Positions 16,001 through 24,613 of a stretch of 41,093 nucleotides of DNA are shown one piece after another. Under the pieces are notes generated by a model. That model was not told where the DNA came from. It was given only the letters and a program-made list of their open reading frames with translations, and did not search any database. How positions within the stretch are numbered: position 1 is the stretch's first letter; each line of letters starts with the position of its first letter. Source of the stretch: Steroidobacteraceae bacterium (GTDB lineage Bacteria; Pseudomonadota; Gammaproteobacteria; Steroidobacterales; Steroidobacteraceae); the NCBI GenBank assembly GCA_019634915.1, contig JAHCAN010000026.1, positions 1-41,093 of the forward strand. The letters run 5' to 3'. A program made the translations under genes and the position numbers.

Positions 16001-16410
16001 CCGTCAACGCAGTGGCGTTCATCGGTCTCATCCTGCTCGCCGGCATCGTCGTCAACAACGCGATCGTGCTGCTCGATGCGGTCAACCAGGCGCGCGAACG
16101 CGGCCTGTCGCGCCACGATGCGTTGCTGCTCGCCGGGCGCACGCGCCTGCGGCCGATCCTGATCACGAGCGTCAGCACGATCCTCGGTCTCGCGCCGATG
16201 GCGATCGGCCTCGGCGAGGGCGCCGAGGTGCGCCGGCCGATGGCGATCACCGTGATCGGCGGCATGCTGGTCGCCACCGTGCTGACGCTGATCCTGATCC
16301 CGGTGCTCTACACGCTGCTCGACCGCCGCCGCGACCGGCTGGCAGCGGATGCGGCCCTGCCCGACGCGGCACTGCCGGACGCGCCGGTCGCGCTGGCGCC
16401 GCCGCGATGA
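13042..16410 (+). CDS. RND multidrug efflux permease, first of pair
   Basis: A 1122-residue inner-membrane RND transporter with the 12-helix, two-porter-loop layout (helix 1 near residues 12-30, then PDLSYPTLTIRTELPGAAPLEVE). The helix-4 proton-relay site is D405-N406 (MLIDNSVVILEA), where AcrB has two aspartates. The helix-10 lysine of AcrB is N1005 (GIVVNNAIVLLDAVN). This pattern occurs in the SwrC-like branch. The linker between helices 6 and 7 (about residues 492-610) is some 70 residues longer than in AcrB and holds an extra hydrophobic stretch. GGGAG precedes the ATG. The stop overlaps the next permease start as ATGA. Confidence 0.95.
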   Translation: MRLVDLALRRRVTIAMATVAVTLFGVVSLSRLKVNLLPDLSYPTLTIRTELPGAAPLEVENLIARPIEEAAGTIRNVRSVRSVSRSGQADVVLEFAWGTDMDFAGIEVRERLDLLQLPVDARRPLLLRFDPSTEPVLRLAFVDLAGTAGASGDRLRSLRRFADDRLKPELEATEGSAAVKVSGGYEDEIHVYVDQQRLSQLKLDVGTIAARIGAENVNLSGGRLEQGTQRFLVRTLNEFRSLEEMANTAIATVDGQPVYLRDVARVEHGYKERTAITRLDGRECVELAVYKEGDANTVQLAKAIHERLAALDSSLPPDTALRTVYDQSTFIANSVGEVSDAALWGGLLSVIVLYLFLRDARATLVAGIVIPVTVIGIFVLMYGFNLSLNIMSLGGIALSVGMLIDNSVVILEAITRKREAGMPAVQAAREGTAEVAMAVTASTLTTVAVFFPMVFVSGIAGQLFRDQALTVTFAQLLSLLASLTLVPMMAAWRADRAAPRRVQHDALRPELGARSAALAAGLADIRRALRPGEFGRAPAARGLRRIFAWLGWPLRLALVTLIRLLRAIAGTFGALCGLLLTPFVHVTQRSFAALDRLYPVALEWALRWRALVLAVAVSLLALTALVLVRLPTELIPQLAQGEFSVKLRLPAGSPLDSTDRMMRSALAAAVELPGLEHAYAVSGTGNRLDANPVDSGENSGEMAIRLRQPAGPREEAAAVAQLRRSLDALPGVQYEFTRPALFTMSTPLEIMLSGYELERLQAAAAAVRARMEASGAFTDLRSSIEGGHPEIQIVFDQDRASRLGLEVRAIADRVVASLRGDVATRYQLRDKKIDVLVRSVDTRSASIEDVRNLIVNPGAERAVPLAAVADVRLAVGPAEIRRAGQERVALLSAAPASGNLGAATAIANEILASTPLPAGVTGVVTGQSEEMQQSFRSLLMAFALAVFLVYLVMASQFESLIHPFVILFTIPMGLIGAVWGLAVTGTTVNAVAFIGLILLAGIVVNNAIVLLDAVNQARERGLSRHDALLLAGRTRLRPILITSVSTILGLAPMAIGLGEGAEVRRPMAITVIGGMLVATVLTLILIPVLYTLLDRRRDRLAADAALPDAALPDAPVALAPPR

Positions 16411-19400
16411 TCCACACCAGCTTCGCGCTGCACCGCCCGGTCACGACGATCATGGTGTCGGCGGCGGTCGCGACGATCGGTCTGATGGCCGCACGGCTGC
16501 TGCCGCTCGAGCAGTTCCCGGACATCACGTTCCCGTTCATGGGCGTGTCGATCCCCTACCCCGGCTCGACGCCGGAGGAGATCGAGGAGGAGATCACGCG
16601 CCCGGTCGAGGATGCGCTCGCGACGCTGCCCGGCATCCGCGAGATCCGCTCGACCTCTTCCGGCGACGAGGCGCAGTTCGAGATCGAGTTCGACTGGGGC
16701 ACGGACGCCGAGGCCGCCGGCTTCGAGGTGCGCACCAAGCTCGACGCGATCCGCCACGACCTGCCGCCGGCCGCGAACCGCATCCTGATGTTTCGCGCTT
16801 CGAGCGCCGACCAGTCGGTGCTGACGATCCGCCTGTCGGCCGACGAGGACCTGTCCTCGCAGTACGAGATGCTCGAGCGCACGCTGAAGAAGCCGATCGA
16901 GCGCGTCGACGGCGTCGCGCGCGTCGAGCTGGCCGGCGTCGAGCCGCGCGAGGTGCGCGTGCTGGTCGATGCCGGGCGCATCGCCGCGCACCACATCGAC
17001 GTGCGCGAGCTGGCCGCGCAGCTGCAGCGCGCGAATTTCTCGGTGAGCGCCGGCCAGCTGACCGACGGCCGCCAGCGCTTCACGGTGCGCCCGATCGGCG
17101 AGCTGCGCTCGATCGAGGAACTGCGCAACCTGGTAATCGGCCCCGACCTGCGCCTGCGCGACGTCGCCGAGGTCGCGCTGATCACTCCCGAGCTGACGAC
17201 GCGCCGCCATCTCGACGGCCGTCCGGCGGTCGGCCTCGACGTATTCAAGAGCTCGCAGGCCAACGTGATCCAGGTGGCCGACGAGGTGCTGAAAGTCCTC
17301 GAACGGGCGCGCGAGCTGCCGCAGATGCAGGGCATCACGATCTACGTGATCGACAACCAGGCAAGCTCGATCCGCAGCTCGCTCGCCGACGTCGGCGAGG
17401 CGGGGCTGATCGGCGCCGTGCTCGCGCTGATCGTGCTGTACCTGTTCCTGCGCCACTGGCCGACGACGCTGATCGTGAGCCTCGCGGTGCCGCTGTCGCT
17501 GCTCGTGACGCTCGCGGCGATGTACTTCCTCGACCTGTCGATCAACGTGATGACGATGATGGGCATGATGCTCGCGATCGGCATGCTGGTCGACAACGCG
17601 GTCGTGGTCACCGAGAGCGTGTTCCGCCACCGCCAGCTCGATCCCGGCCGGCCGGTCGCCGCGACGCTCGCCGGCGTGCGCGAAGTCGGCGTCGCGACGC
17701 TCGCCGGCACGGCCACCTCGGTCGTCGTGTTCCTGCCGATCCTGTTCGGCGAACGCAACCAGCTGACGATCTTCCTCGCGCACGTCGCGGTGCCGATCGT
17801 CGTCGCGATGTGCGCCTCGCTCGTGATCGCGCAGACGATCGTGCCGATGCTGACCTCGCGCTTCGCGGCACCGCCGCCGATCGCGCACGGCAGCCTGTTC
17901 GCGCGCCTGCAGGACGCCTACGTCCGGCTGCTGCGCGCGACGCTGACCCGCTCGCGACGCGCCGCCGCCGGGCTCGGCCTGCTGCTCGCGGCGACGATCG
18001 GCCTGCTGGTCGCCTCGAGCGCGTTTCCCGACAGGCTGCTGCGCTTCGACATGTTCCCGCAGGATGCGGGCCGCGAGCTGTACATCGACTACCGGATCGA
18101 CGGCAACCATCCGATCGATCGCGTCGAGGCCGCCGTCAACACGGTCGAGACCTACCTCGCCGCGCACCAGGCCGAATTCGACATCGAGAGCGTCTACTCG
18201 CGCTTCGACACGCGCTCGGCGAACAGCATCCTGAAGCTCACGCCGAAGGAGCAGATGCGCATCCCGGCCGCGGAGACGATGCGCCGCGTCAGCGAGCACA
18301 TGCCCGAGATCATCATCGGCAAGCCGAGCTTCAATTTCGACGGCCAGGGCCAGTCCGGCGGCTTCTCGATGCGCCTGACCGGCGAGTCGACCGAGCACCT
18401 GGCCGAGCTCGCCGCCGACGTCGCGCGCACGCTGCGCGGCGTCGAGGGCCTCGCGTCGATCCGCTCGGAAGCGCGCGACGGCGACGACGAGGTGCGCATC
18501 AGCGTCGACCGCGACCGCGCGGCCGCGCTCGGCATCACGCCGCAGGTCGCGGCGCTGTCGATCGCGGCGGCACTGCGCGGCGACCGGCTGCGCGAATTCC
18601 GCTCGGGCGATCGCGAGCTGACGATGCGGCTCGCGTTCCGCGAGTCCGACCGCCAGAACATCGCCGACCTCGCCCGCGTGCCGCTCTACCTGCCTTCCGG
18701 CGAGCGCATCGAGCTCGGCAGCATCGCGAACTTCGCGGTCGAGCGCGGGCCGCGCACGATCTCGCGGGTCAACCGCCTGACCTCGGTCACGCTCGGCGGC
18801 GTGATCGCCGACGACGCCACGCTGCCGGTCGTGCGCCAGCGCGTCGAGAGGCTGATGGCGCAGTACCAGCTGCCGCCGGGCTACTCGTGGGAATTCGGCC
18901 GCGGCGTACAGCAGAACGACGATGGCACGCAGGCGATGCTGTTCAACCTGCTGTTCGCGGTCGCGATGATCTATCTCGTGATGGCTGCGATGTTCGAATC
19001 GACCGTGCTGCCGATCTCGATCGTCACGTCGATCCTGATGGCGGCGATCGGCGTGATCTGGACGCTGTTCCTCTCGCGCACGACGTTCACGTTCATGGCG
19101 CTGATCGGCCTGCAGATCCTGATCGGCGTGGTCGTCAACATCGGCATCGTGCTGGTCGCGCACATCAACGACCTGCGCCAGGAAGGGCTCGGGCGGCTCG
19201 ACGCGATCCTGCAGGCGGGCCGCGACCGGCTGCGGCCGATCCTGATGACCACGCTGACCGCCTCGCTCGCGCTGACGCCGCTCGCGCTCGGCGACGCGCA
19301 GCTCGCGGTCGGCCTGACCGGCCCGTCGTATGCGCCGATGGCGCGCGCGATCATGGGGGGTCTCGCCTTCAGCGCCGTGACCTCGCTGATCGCGGTGCCG

Positions 19401-19499
19401 GTGCTCTACCAGTGGCTCGACGACGGTATCGCCGCGATGCGCCGCTTCGCCGCGCGCACGCGGCTCGACGCGCCCGACCTCAGCGCAACACGACCCTGA
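16407..19499 (+). CDS. RND multidrug efflux permease, second of pair
   Basis: A 1030-residue RND transporter beginning MIHTSFALHRPVTTIMV, coupled to the first permease by ATGA (16407-16410). The N-terminal porter region starts FPDITFPFMGVSIPYPGSTPEEIE. Helix 4 carries D396-N397 (GMLVDNAVVVTES). Helix 10 reads VVVNIGIVLVAHIND, so the AcrB lysine is N911 and the next asparagine is isoleucine. The helix 6-7 linker is of normal length. One adaptor with two different permeases recalls MdtABC and MuxABC, whose permeases form mixed trimers; a mixed trimer here is inference. The final 20 bases overlap the convergent coiled-coil gene. Confidence 0.95.
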   Translation: MIHTSFALHRPVTTIMVSAAVATIGLMAARLLPLEQFPDITFPFMGVSIPYPGSTPEEIEEEITRPVEDALATLPGIREIRSTSSGDEAQFEIEFDWGTDAEAAGFEVRTKLDAIRHDLPPAANRILMFRASSADQSVLTIRLSADEDLSSQYEMLERTLKKPIERVDGVARVELAGVEPREVRVLVDAGRIAAHHIDVRELAAQLQRANFSVSAGQLTDGRQRFTVRPIGELRSIEELRNLVIGPDLRLRDVAEVALITPELTTRRHLDGRPAVGLDVFKSSQANVIQVADEVLKVLERARELPQMQGITIYVIDNQASSIRSSLADVGEAGLIGAVLALIVLYLFLRHWPTTLIVSLAVPLSLLVTLAAMYFLDLSINVMTMMGMMLAIGMLVDNAVVVTESVFRHRQLDPGRPVAATLAGVREVGVATLAGTATSVVVFLPILFGERNQLTIFLAHVAVPIVVAMCASLVIAQTIVPMLTSRFAAPPPIAHGSLFARLQDAYVRLLRATLTRSRRAAAGLGLLLAATIGLLVASSAFPDRLLRFDMFPQDAGRELYIDYRIDGNHPIDRVEAAVNTVETYLAAHQAEFDIESVYSRFDTRSANSILKLTPKEQMRIPAAETMRRVSEHMPEIIIGKPSFNFDGQGQSGGFSMRLTGESTEHLAELAADVARTLRGVEGLASIRSEARDGDDEVRISVDRDRAAALGITPQVAALSIAAALRGDRLREFRSGDRELTMRLAFRESDRQNIADLARVPLYLPSGERIELGSIANFAVERGPRTISRVNRLTSVTLGGVIADDATLPVVRQRVERLMAQYQLPPGYSWEFGRGVQQNDDGTQAMLFNLLFAVAMIYLVMAAMFESTVLPISIVTSILMAAIGVIWTLFLSRTTFTFMALIGLQILIGVVVNIGIVLVAHINDLRQEGLGRLDAILQAGRDRLRPILMTTLTASLALTPLALGDAQLAVGLTGPSYAPMARAIMGGLAFSAVTSLIAVPVLYQWLDDGIAAMRRFAARTRLDAPDLSATRP

Positions 19500-20535
19500 A
19501 CAGGTCCCAGGTGTCCTCGGCGAGCACGTTCGGCAGCCGCGCCGCGCTCGCCCCCTGCCCGCCGCGCTCGAGCACGTCGCCCTCGGCCATGCCGATCGAG
19601 TCGACGGTCGGCATCGTGTCGGCGGCGCTGCGGTACTTCGCGAGCTGGCGCAGCCGTTCGGTGCGCGCGCGCAGCTCCTGCGGCAGCTGCGCGCGATTGA
19701 CCAGCAGCGCCCGCGCGCGCCCGATCTCCGCCATCAGCCGCTCGCACTCCACGCGCATGCCGTAATCGTCGATGACCTCGCGGCGGGCCGCGGCATCCTT
19801 CGCCTGCGCAACCAGCGGCGTGCGCGCGAGCCGCAGGCACAGCACCTCGGCATAGCCGATCGCGGCGAGATTGATCGCGCGCCGCGCCTCGACCGAGAGT
19901 CCCGGAAAATCCGCCGCCTGCTCGGAAGCGAGCGCTTCGTGCGCCGCGCGCGCCTCCTCGAGCAGCCCGGCCGCGACCCGGGCGTCGGCATCGAGCACGT
20001 GAACGCGCCGCTCGAGTTCGCGGCGCCTGAAGTAGTGCCAGAACCGGGTCAGCTGCGCGAGCCGGCGCCGCGCGTCGTTGAGCCGCGCGACCGATTCGGC
20101 GACCGCCGTCTCGGCCTCACGCAGCTGCAGCTCGAGCGCCTGGCGGCGGCTGAACTGGCGGCGGTTCGATTCGGTCAGGTGCCGGCGGCGTTCCTTCTCT
20201 TCCTGCTGGCGCGCGAGATCGGCGACCAGTTGCGCGATCAGCTCGCGGCCGGTATTCCACAGGCCGCGCAGGTGATAGAACACGAGCGCCGGCCAGGCCG
20301 TATCGGGTGCCGCGAGCCGCGCCTCGAGGGCTTCGAGCATCTCCTGCACGCGCGCGGTGGCCCCCTCCTGCTGTTTCAGCCGGTCGTTCAGCCGGTGCAC
20401 TTCGTCCTGCAGCGAGGCATAGGCCTTCTTCAGTTCGGCGCGGTTGCGGAACAGCTGCACGACGCGCTGCTCCTCGGCCTCCTTTTCCGGCTCCTTGCCG
20501 AAGCGCAGGTTCGCGAGCGGCCTGACGGAGAACAT
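19480..20535 (-). CDS. Coiled-coil protein of unknown function
   Basis: A 351-residue soluble, highly charged protein. Residues about 15-75 and 110-215 are rich in heptad-like Glu/Arg/Leu (EKEAEEQRVVQLFRNRAELK, RQALELQLREAETAVAES), predicting two long coiled coils. Between them is PAWPAL-like hydrophobic sequence (DTAWPALVFYHLRGLWNTGR). The C-terminal third is more globular, with an alanine-rich stretch (RRAINLAAIGYAEVLCLRLA) and a closing motif AEDTWDLFRVVLR. There is no signal peptide. The ATG at 20535 lies ten bases after the DUF1249 stop, so the two share a transcript. I do not recognise a family; a structural or scaffold role is possible but not shown. Confidence 0.8.
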   Translation of the reverse strand: MFSVRPLANLRFGKEPEKEAEEQRVVQLFRNRAELKKAYASLQDEVHRLNDRLKQQEGATARVQEMLEALEARLAAPDTAWPALVFYHLRGLWNTGRELIAQLVADLARQQEEKERRRHLTESNRRQFSRRQALELQLREAETAVAESVARLNDARRRLAQLTRFWHYFRRRELERRVHVLDADARVAAGLLEEARAAHEALASEQAADFPGLSVEARRAINLAAIGYAEVLCLRLARTPLVAQAKDAAARREVIDDYGMRVECERLMAEIGRARALLVNRAQLPQELRARTERLRQLAKYRSAADTMPTVDSIGMAEGDVLERGGQGASAARLPNVLAEDTWDLFRVVLR

Positions 20536-20545
20536 GGCGGCGCTT

Positions 20546-20929
20546 TCAGCCCGGGAACCGGTGGCCGCGCTCGACGCAGTATTCGAGCCATTTGTTGAGC
20601 AGCATGTTGCGTGCCCAGCGCTCCGGCGCCGACTCGCCACCCTGCGCCTCGGCGAGGCGGGCGTCATGGTAGACGCGCACGCTGAGTTCGGGCATCGCGA
20701 TGCCCGGATAGGTCAGCTCGATGGTGGTCGTGTAGCGGGCGCGCTCGCGAACCGCGAGACGCAGTTCACAGTCGGCGGCGCGCCGCGAGACATACTCGCC
20801 GCGGAGCGCGCCCGGATCGCCGCTCAGCCAGCCGAGACGCACGTAATTGCTCTCATAGAGCGCCATCAGCGCGACGAAGCTCATCGGCCGTGACCGCCAG
20901 GAAACCGTGGCAAGCGCGTCGGTCTGCAT
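20546..20929 (-). CDS. DUF1249 (YqiB-like) protein
   Basis: A 127-residue protein resembling E. coli YqiB. Shared features are the N-terminal MALYESNYVRL, the ERARYTTTIELTY core, VRVYHDARLAEAQGG, and the C-terminal pattern NKWLEYCVERGH. YqiB-like genes often sit near cpdA and nudF in enterobacteria, but neither is present here, and the family has no established function. A promoter with TTGCGG, 16 bp and TATAGT ends eight bases before the ATG; no Shine-Dalgarno sequence is visible. The coiled-coil gene follows ten bases after the stop. Confidence 0.85.
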   Translation of the reverse strand: MQTDALATVSWRSRPMSFVALMALYESNYVRLGWLSGDPGALRGEYVSRRAADCELRLAVRERARYTTTIELTYPGIAMPELSVRVYHDARLAEAQGGESAPERWARNMLLNKWLEYCVERGHRFPG

Positions 20930-20937
20930 GCGCGACG

Positions 20938-20965
20938 ACTATAACGCAGGCATGGCCCGCCGCAA
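20938..20965 (-). promoter_or_regulatory. Promoter of the DUF1249 gene
   Basis: On the minus strand: TTGCGG (20960-20965), 16-bp spacer, TATAGT (20938-20943), then eight bases to the ATG at 20929. Transcription would start one or two bases from the ATG, implying an almost leaderless message. Confidence 0.45.
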
Positions 20966-20994
20966 GCGACCGGCGTCGCCATGTGTGACCGCCC

Positions 20995-21816
20995 TCATGG
21001 TCGGACGCGGCGCTCGATGCCGGAGCTCTCGAGGATGTGGCTCGCGATCTCCTCGATCGAGCACTCGGTCGTGTCGAGGCACGGAATGGCATAGCGGTCG
21101 AACAGCGACTCGGCGGTGCGGATCTCGTACTGCACCTGCTGCTGCGAGGCGTAGCGGCTGTCGGGCCGGCGCTCGTGGCGGATCTGTTGCAGCCGCTCGG
21201 GGCGGATCGTGAGACCGTAGAGCTTCGCGCGGAACGGCTCGACCGCCTTCGGCAGCCGCCCGCTCTCGAGATCGTCCTCGGTCAGCGGGTAGTTGGCGAC
21301 GAAGATGCCGTATTGCAGCGCCATGTACAGGCAGGTCGGCGTCTTGCCGACGCGCGAGACGCCGACCACGACGACGTCGGCGGCGTCGTAGTCGCGCCCG
21401 CTGCCGTCGTCGTTCGCGAGCGCGAAGTTGGTCGCGTTGATGCGCATCGTGTAGGCGGTCGTGTCGGCGATGCCGTGCGCCCGCCCTGTCCGATGGGTGG
21501 ATCGGGTCGCAAGTTCCGACTCGAGCGGGCCGACGAAAGCCTCGAAGAAATCGAGGAACAGGGCATCGGCGCGCTTGACCACGTCGCGCAGGGGTTCCTG
21601 CACGAGCGTCGAGAACACGATCGGCCGCACGCCGGTCTCGCGTGCCGCGAGATCGATCTTTCTTACGGCTTCCTCTGCCTTGTCAACACTCGACACAAAT
21701 GGCAAAGTCACCGGCCGAAACGCCAGCCCATCGAACTGTGTCAGGAGACTGTGACCCATGGTCTCCGCGGTCACGCCGGTCTGGTCGGAAACGAAGAATA
21801 CGGTGCGTCGACTCAT
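20995..21816 (-). CDS. ppsR: PEP synthase regulatory kinase/phosphorylase PpsR
   Basis: A 273-residue DUF299 protein that switches PEP synthase off by ADP-dependent phosphorylation and on by phosphate-dependent dephosphorylation. The N-terminal strand [14 protein letters not shown] is the family signature. The P-loop is GVSRVGKT (152-159). [24 protein letters not shown] and [13 protein letters not shown] are also typical. Length matches E. coli PpsR (277). The gene is divergent from ppsA, its target, with 66 bp between starts, a common arrangement that supports the function. Confidence 0.96.
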   Translation of the reverse strand: MSRRTVFFVSDQTGVTAETMGHSLLTQFDGLAFRPVTLPFVSSVDKAEEAVRKIDLAARETGVRPIVFSTLVQEPLRDVVKRADALFLDFFEAFVGPLESELATRSTHRTGRAHGIADTTAYTMRINATNFALANDDGSGRDYDAADVVVVGVSRVGKTPTCLYMALQYGIFVANYPLTEDDLESGRLPKAVEPFRAKLYGLTIRPERLQQIRHERRPDSRYASQQQVQYEIRTAESLFDRYAIPCLDTTECSIEEIASHILESSGIERRVRP

Positions 21817-21841
21817 TCATACGAGTCTTTCATTGCACGCG

Positions 21842-21865
21842 GCGCCCCGCAAGTGCGCCCCGCAA
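21842..21865. repeat. Tandem 11-bp direct repeat between ppsR and ppsA
   Basis: GCGCCCCGCAA occurs twice without mismatch at 21842-21852 and 21855-21865, a 13-bp period, within the 66-bp divergent gap. The second copy ends seven bases before the ppsA ribosome site (GGAG at 21872-21875). It may bind a regulator of ppsA or ppsR; no known site is recognised. Confidence 0.45.
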
Positions 21866-21882
21866 AATCCCGGAGCCTCCTT

Positions 21883-24234
21883 TTGACCAGCTACGTCCTG
21901 CCGTTCGAGCGCCTGCGCAAACAAGACGTCGACACCGTCGGCGGCAAGAATTCCTCACTCGGCGAGATGATCAGTGCGCTCGCCGGCGCCGGCGTGCGCG
22001 TACCGGGCGGCTTCGCGACCACCGCCGACGCCTACCGTGAATTCCTGCAGCAGGGCGGGCTCGACGCGCGCATCCGCGCCGCGCTCGCCGGGCTCGACGT
22101 CGACGACGTGCAGCGGCTCGCCGCGACCGGCGCGCAGATCCGCGAGTGGATCATGTCAACGCCGTTCCCGCCCGCGCTCGACGCCGCGGTACTGGGCGCG
22201 TACCGCGCGATGGCCGCCGGGCGCGACATCGCGGTCGCGGTCCGCTCGTCCGCCACCGCCGAGGACCTCCCGGAGGCCTCGTTCGCCGGCCAGCAGGAGA
22301 CCTTTCTCAACGTGCGCGGCGAGCAGCAGGTGCTCGCGGCGATGCACGAGGTGTTCGCGTCGCTGTTCAACGACCGCGCGATCGCCTACCGCGTGCACCA
22401 GGGCTACGACCACTCGCTGGTCGCGCTGTCGGCCGGCGTGCAGTACATGGTGCGCAGCGACCTCGGCGCGAGCGGCGTGATGTTCACGCTCGACACCGAC
22501 TCGGGCTTCCGCGACGTCGTGTTCATCACCGCGGCCTACGGCCTCGGCGAGACCGTCGTGCAGGGCGCGGTCAACCCCGACGAGTTCTACGTGTACAAGC
22601 CGGCGCTGCGCGCCGGCCGGCAGGCGATCCTGCGCCGCAATCTCGGCGGCAAGGCGATCAGGATGGTCTACGCCGAACCGGGCGGCGCCGAACGCGTGCA
22701 GACGGTCGACGTGCCACGCGCCGACCGCCGGCGTTTCTCGATCGACGACGCCGACATCGTCGAGCTCGCGAGGCAGGCGCTCGTGATCGAGCAGCACTAC
22801 GGCCAGCCGATGGACATCGAGTGGGGCAAGGACGGCTCGACCGGCGAGATCTTCATCCTGCAGGCGCGACCCGAGACCGTGCAGAGCCGCGCCGGGCGCA
22901 CGATCCAGCGCTACACGCTCAAGGGCCGATCGAACGTGCTCGCGACCGGGCGCAGCATTGGCCAGCGCATCGGCGCGGGCACTGCGCGCGTGATCCGCGA
23001 CGTCGCCGAGATGGCACGCGTGCAGACCGGCGACGTGCTGGTCGCCGACATGACCGACCCCGACTGGGAGCCGGTGATGAAGCGCGCCGCCGCGATCGTG
23101 ACCAACCGCGGCGGGCGCACCTGCCACGCCGCGATCATCGCGCGCGAGCTCGGCATCCCGGCCGTGGTCGGCTGCGGCGACGCGACGCTGCGCATCAGCG
23201 AGGGCGCCAGCGTCACGGTCTCCTGCGCCGAGGGCGACAGCGGCTACGTCTACGACGGGCTGCTCGATTTCGAGCGCCGCCAGGTCGAGCTCGACACGCT
23301 GCCGCCGATTCCGGTCAAGATCATGATGAACGTCGGCAATCCCGACCGCGCGTTCGACTTCGCCGGCATCCCGCACCGCGGCGTCGGCCTCGCGCGGCTC
23401 GAGTTCATCATCAATCGCATGATCGGCGTGCATCCGCGCGCGCTGCTCGAATTCGACCGGTTGCCGGACGAACTGAAGGAGCAGATCCGCGGCCAGATGG
23501 CCGGCTACGCCGATCCGGTGAGCTTCTACGTCGACAAGCTCGCCGAGGGCATCTCGCAGATCGCCGCGGCGTTCGCGCCGCAGCCGGTGATCGTGCGCCT
23601 CTCCGACTTCAAGTCGAACGAGTACGCGAACCTGATCGGCGGGCGGCAGTTCGAGCCGTCCGAGGAAAACCCGATGCTCGGCTTCCGCGGCGCGTCGCGC
23701 TACGTCGACACGACGTTCCGGCCCTGCTTCGAGCTCGAGTGCCGCGCGCTGCGGCGCGTGCGCGAGGACATGGGGCTCACGAACGTGCAGGTCATGGTGC
23801 CCTTCGTGCGCACGGTCGATGAGGCCCGCCAGGTCACCGAGCTGCTCGCCGCGAACCACCTCGCCCGCGGCGAGCACGGCCTCAAGCTGATCATGATGTG
23901 CGAGCTGCCGACCAACGCGCTGCTGGCGGACCGCTACCTCGAGTACTTCGACGGCATGTCGATCGGCTCGAACGACATGACCCAGCTGACGCTCGGCCTC
24001 GACCGCGACTCCGGGATCGTCGCGAAGCTGTTCGATGAGCGCGACGACGCGGTCAAGGCGCTGCTCGCGATGGCGATCAGCGCCTGCCGCAGACAGGGCA
24101 AGTACATCGGCATCTGCGGCCAGGGCCCGTCGGACCATCCCGAGTTCGCGCGCTGGCTCGTCGATCAAGGCATCGACAGCCTCTCGCTGAACCCGGACAC
24201 GGTGGTCGAGACCTGGATGTTCCTCGCCGGCTGA
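21883..24234 (+). CDS. ppsA: Phosphoenolpyruvate synthase
   Basis: A 783-residue enzyme that makes PEP from pyruvate and ATP for gluconeogenesis. The N-terminal ATP-grasp domain begins [11 protein letters not shown] and contains [20 protein letters not shown]. The phospho-carrier histidine is H415 ([20 protein letters not shown]). The C-terminal TIM barrel has the PEP/pyruvate-binding motif and C745 ([13 protein letters not shown]). Length matches E. coli PpsA (792). The start is a TTG (21883-21885) with GGAG seven bases upstream; no in-frame ATG or GTG fits the N terminus. The divergent ppsR product should control its activity. Confidence 0.96.
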   Translation: MTSYVLPFERLRKQDVDTVGGKNSSLGEMISALAGAGVRVPGGFATTADAYREFLQQGGLDARIRAALAGLDVDDVQRLAATGAQIREWIMSTPFPPALDAAVLGAYRAMAAGRDIAVAVRSSATAEDLPEASFAGQQETFLNVRGEQQVLAAMHEVFASLFNDRAIAYRVHQGYDHSLVALSAGVQYMVRSDLGASGVMFTLDTDSGFRDVVFITAAYGLGETVVQGAVNPDEFYVYKPALRAGRQAILRRNLGGKAIRMVYAEPGGAERVQTVDVPRADRRRFSIDDADIVELARQALVIEQHYGQPMDIEWGKDGSTGEIFILQARPETVQSRAGRTIQRYTLKGRSNVLATGRSIGQRIGAGTARVIRDVAEMARVQTGDVLVADMTDPDWEPVMKRAAAIVTNRGGRTCHAAIIARELGIPAVVGCGDATLRISEGASVTVSCAEGDSGYVYDGLLDFERRQVELDTLPPIPVKIMMNVGNPDRAFDFAGIPHRGVGLARLEFIINRMIGVHPRALLEFDRLPDELKEQIRGQMAGYADPVSFYVDKLAEGISQIAAAFAPQPVIVRLSDFKSNEYANLIGGRQFEPSEENPMLGFRGASRYVDTTFRPCFELECRALRRVREDMGLTNVQVMVPFVRTVDEARQVTELLAANHLARGEHGLKLIMMCELPTNALLADRYLEYFDGMSIGSNDMTQLTLGLDRDSGIVAKLFDERDDAVKALLAMAISACRRQGKYIGICGQGPSDHPEFARWLVDQGIDSLSLNPDTVVETWMFLAG

Positions 24235-24253
24235 ACTGCGGAGCGCCGCGCGA

Positions 24254-24613
24254 TCAGGCGGCGGCGAGCACGCAGGCCAGCGCGAGCGCAGCCGGCAGCG
24301 CCTGGACGAAGAGTATCTTGCGACTCGCGGTCGCGGCGCCGTACAGGCCCGCGATGATGATGCAGCCGAGAAAGAACAGCTTCACCGGCGTGCCCCGCTC
24401 GCCGAGCAGCAGGCCCCAGGCGAGTCCGGCGGCCAGGAAACCGTTGTAGAGACCCTGGTTGGCGGCCAGCACCTTCGACGCCGCCGCCCGCTCGGGCGTC
24501 AGCCCGAACGCCCGCAACCCCGCGGGCCTGTCCCACAGGAACATCTCGAGCACGAGGATATAGACGTGGATCAGGGCCACCAGGCCCACGAGGACATTGC
24601 TGGCTGCCGTCAT
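24254..24613 (-). CDS. DUF1304 family membrane protein
   Basis: A 119-residue protein with four hydrophobic segments (about residues 5-28, 50-72, 78-96 and 100-118). The DUF1304 pattern is visible: VALIHVYILVLEMFLW at the N terminus, then AANQGLYNGFLAAGLAWG and LFFLGCIIIAGLYGAAT. The function of the family is unknown. The ATG at 24613 overlaps the dehydratase stop as ATGA, with GGAGG five bases upstream. It ends 19 bp from the ppsA stop, in convergent orientation. Confidence 0.88.
   Translation of the reverse strand: MTAASNVLVGLVALIHVYILVLEMFLWDRPAGLRAFGLTPERAAASKVLAANQGLYNGFLAAGLAWGLLLGERGTPVKLFFLGCIIIAGLYGAATASRKILFVQALPAALALACVLAAA

Noticed and set aside
11860-16116. Very long open frame antisense to the RND operon, and similar ones at 16308-19163, 22156-24168 and 2605-3987
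   Set aside because: They lie opposite clearly conserved genes. Their translations are low-complexity Arg/Ala/His/Asp-rich sequence, the usual by-product of high GC at third codon positions.
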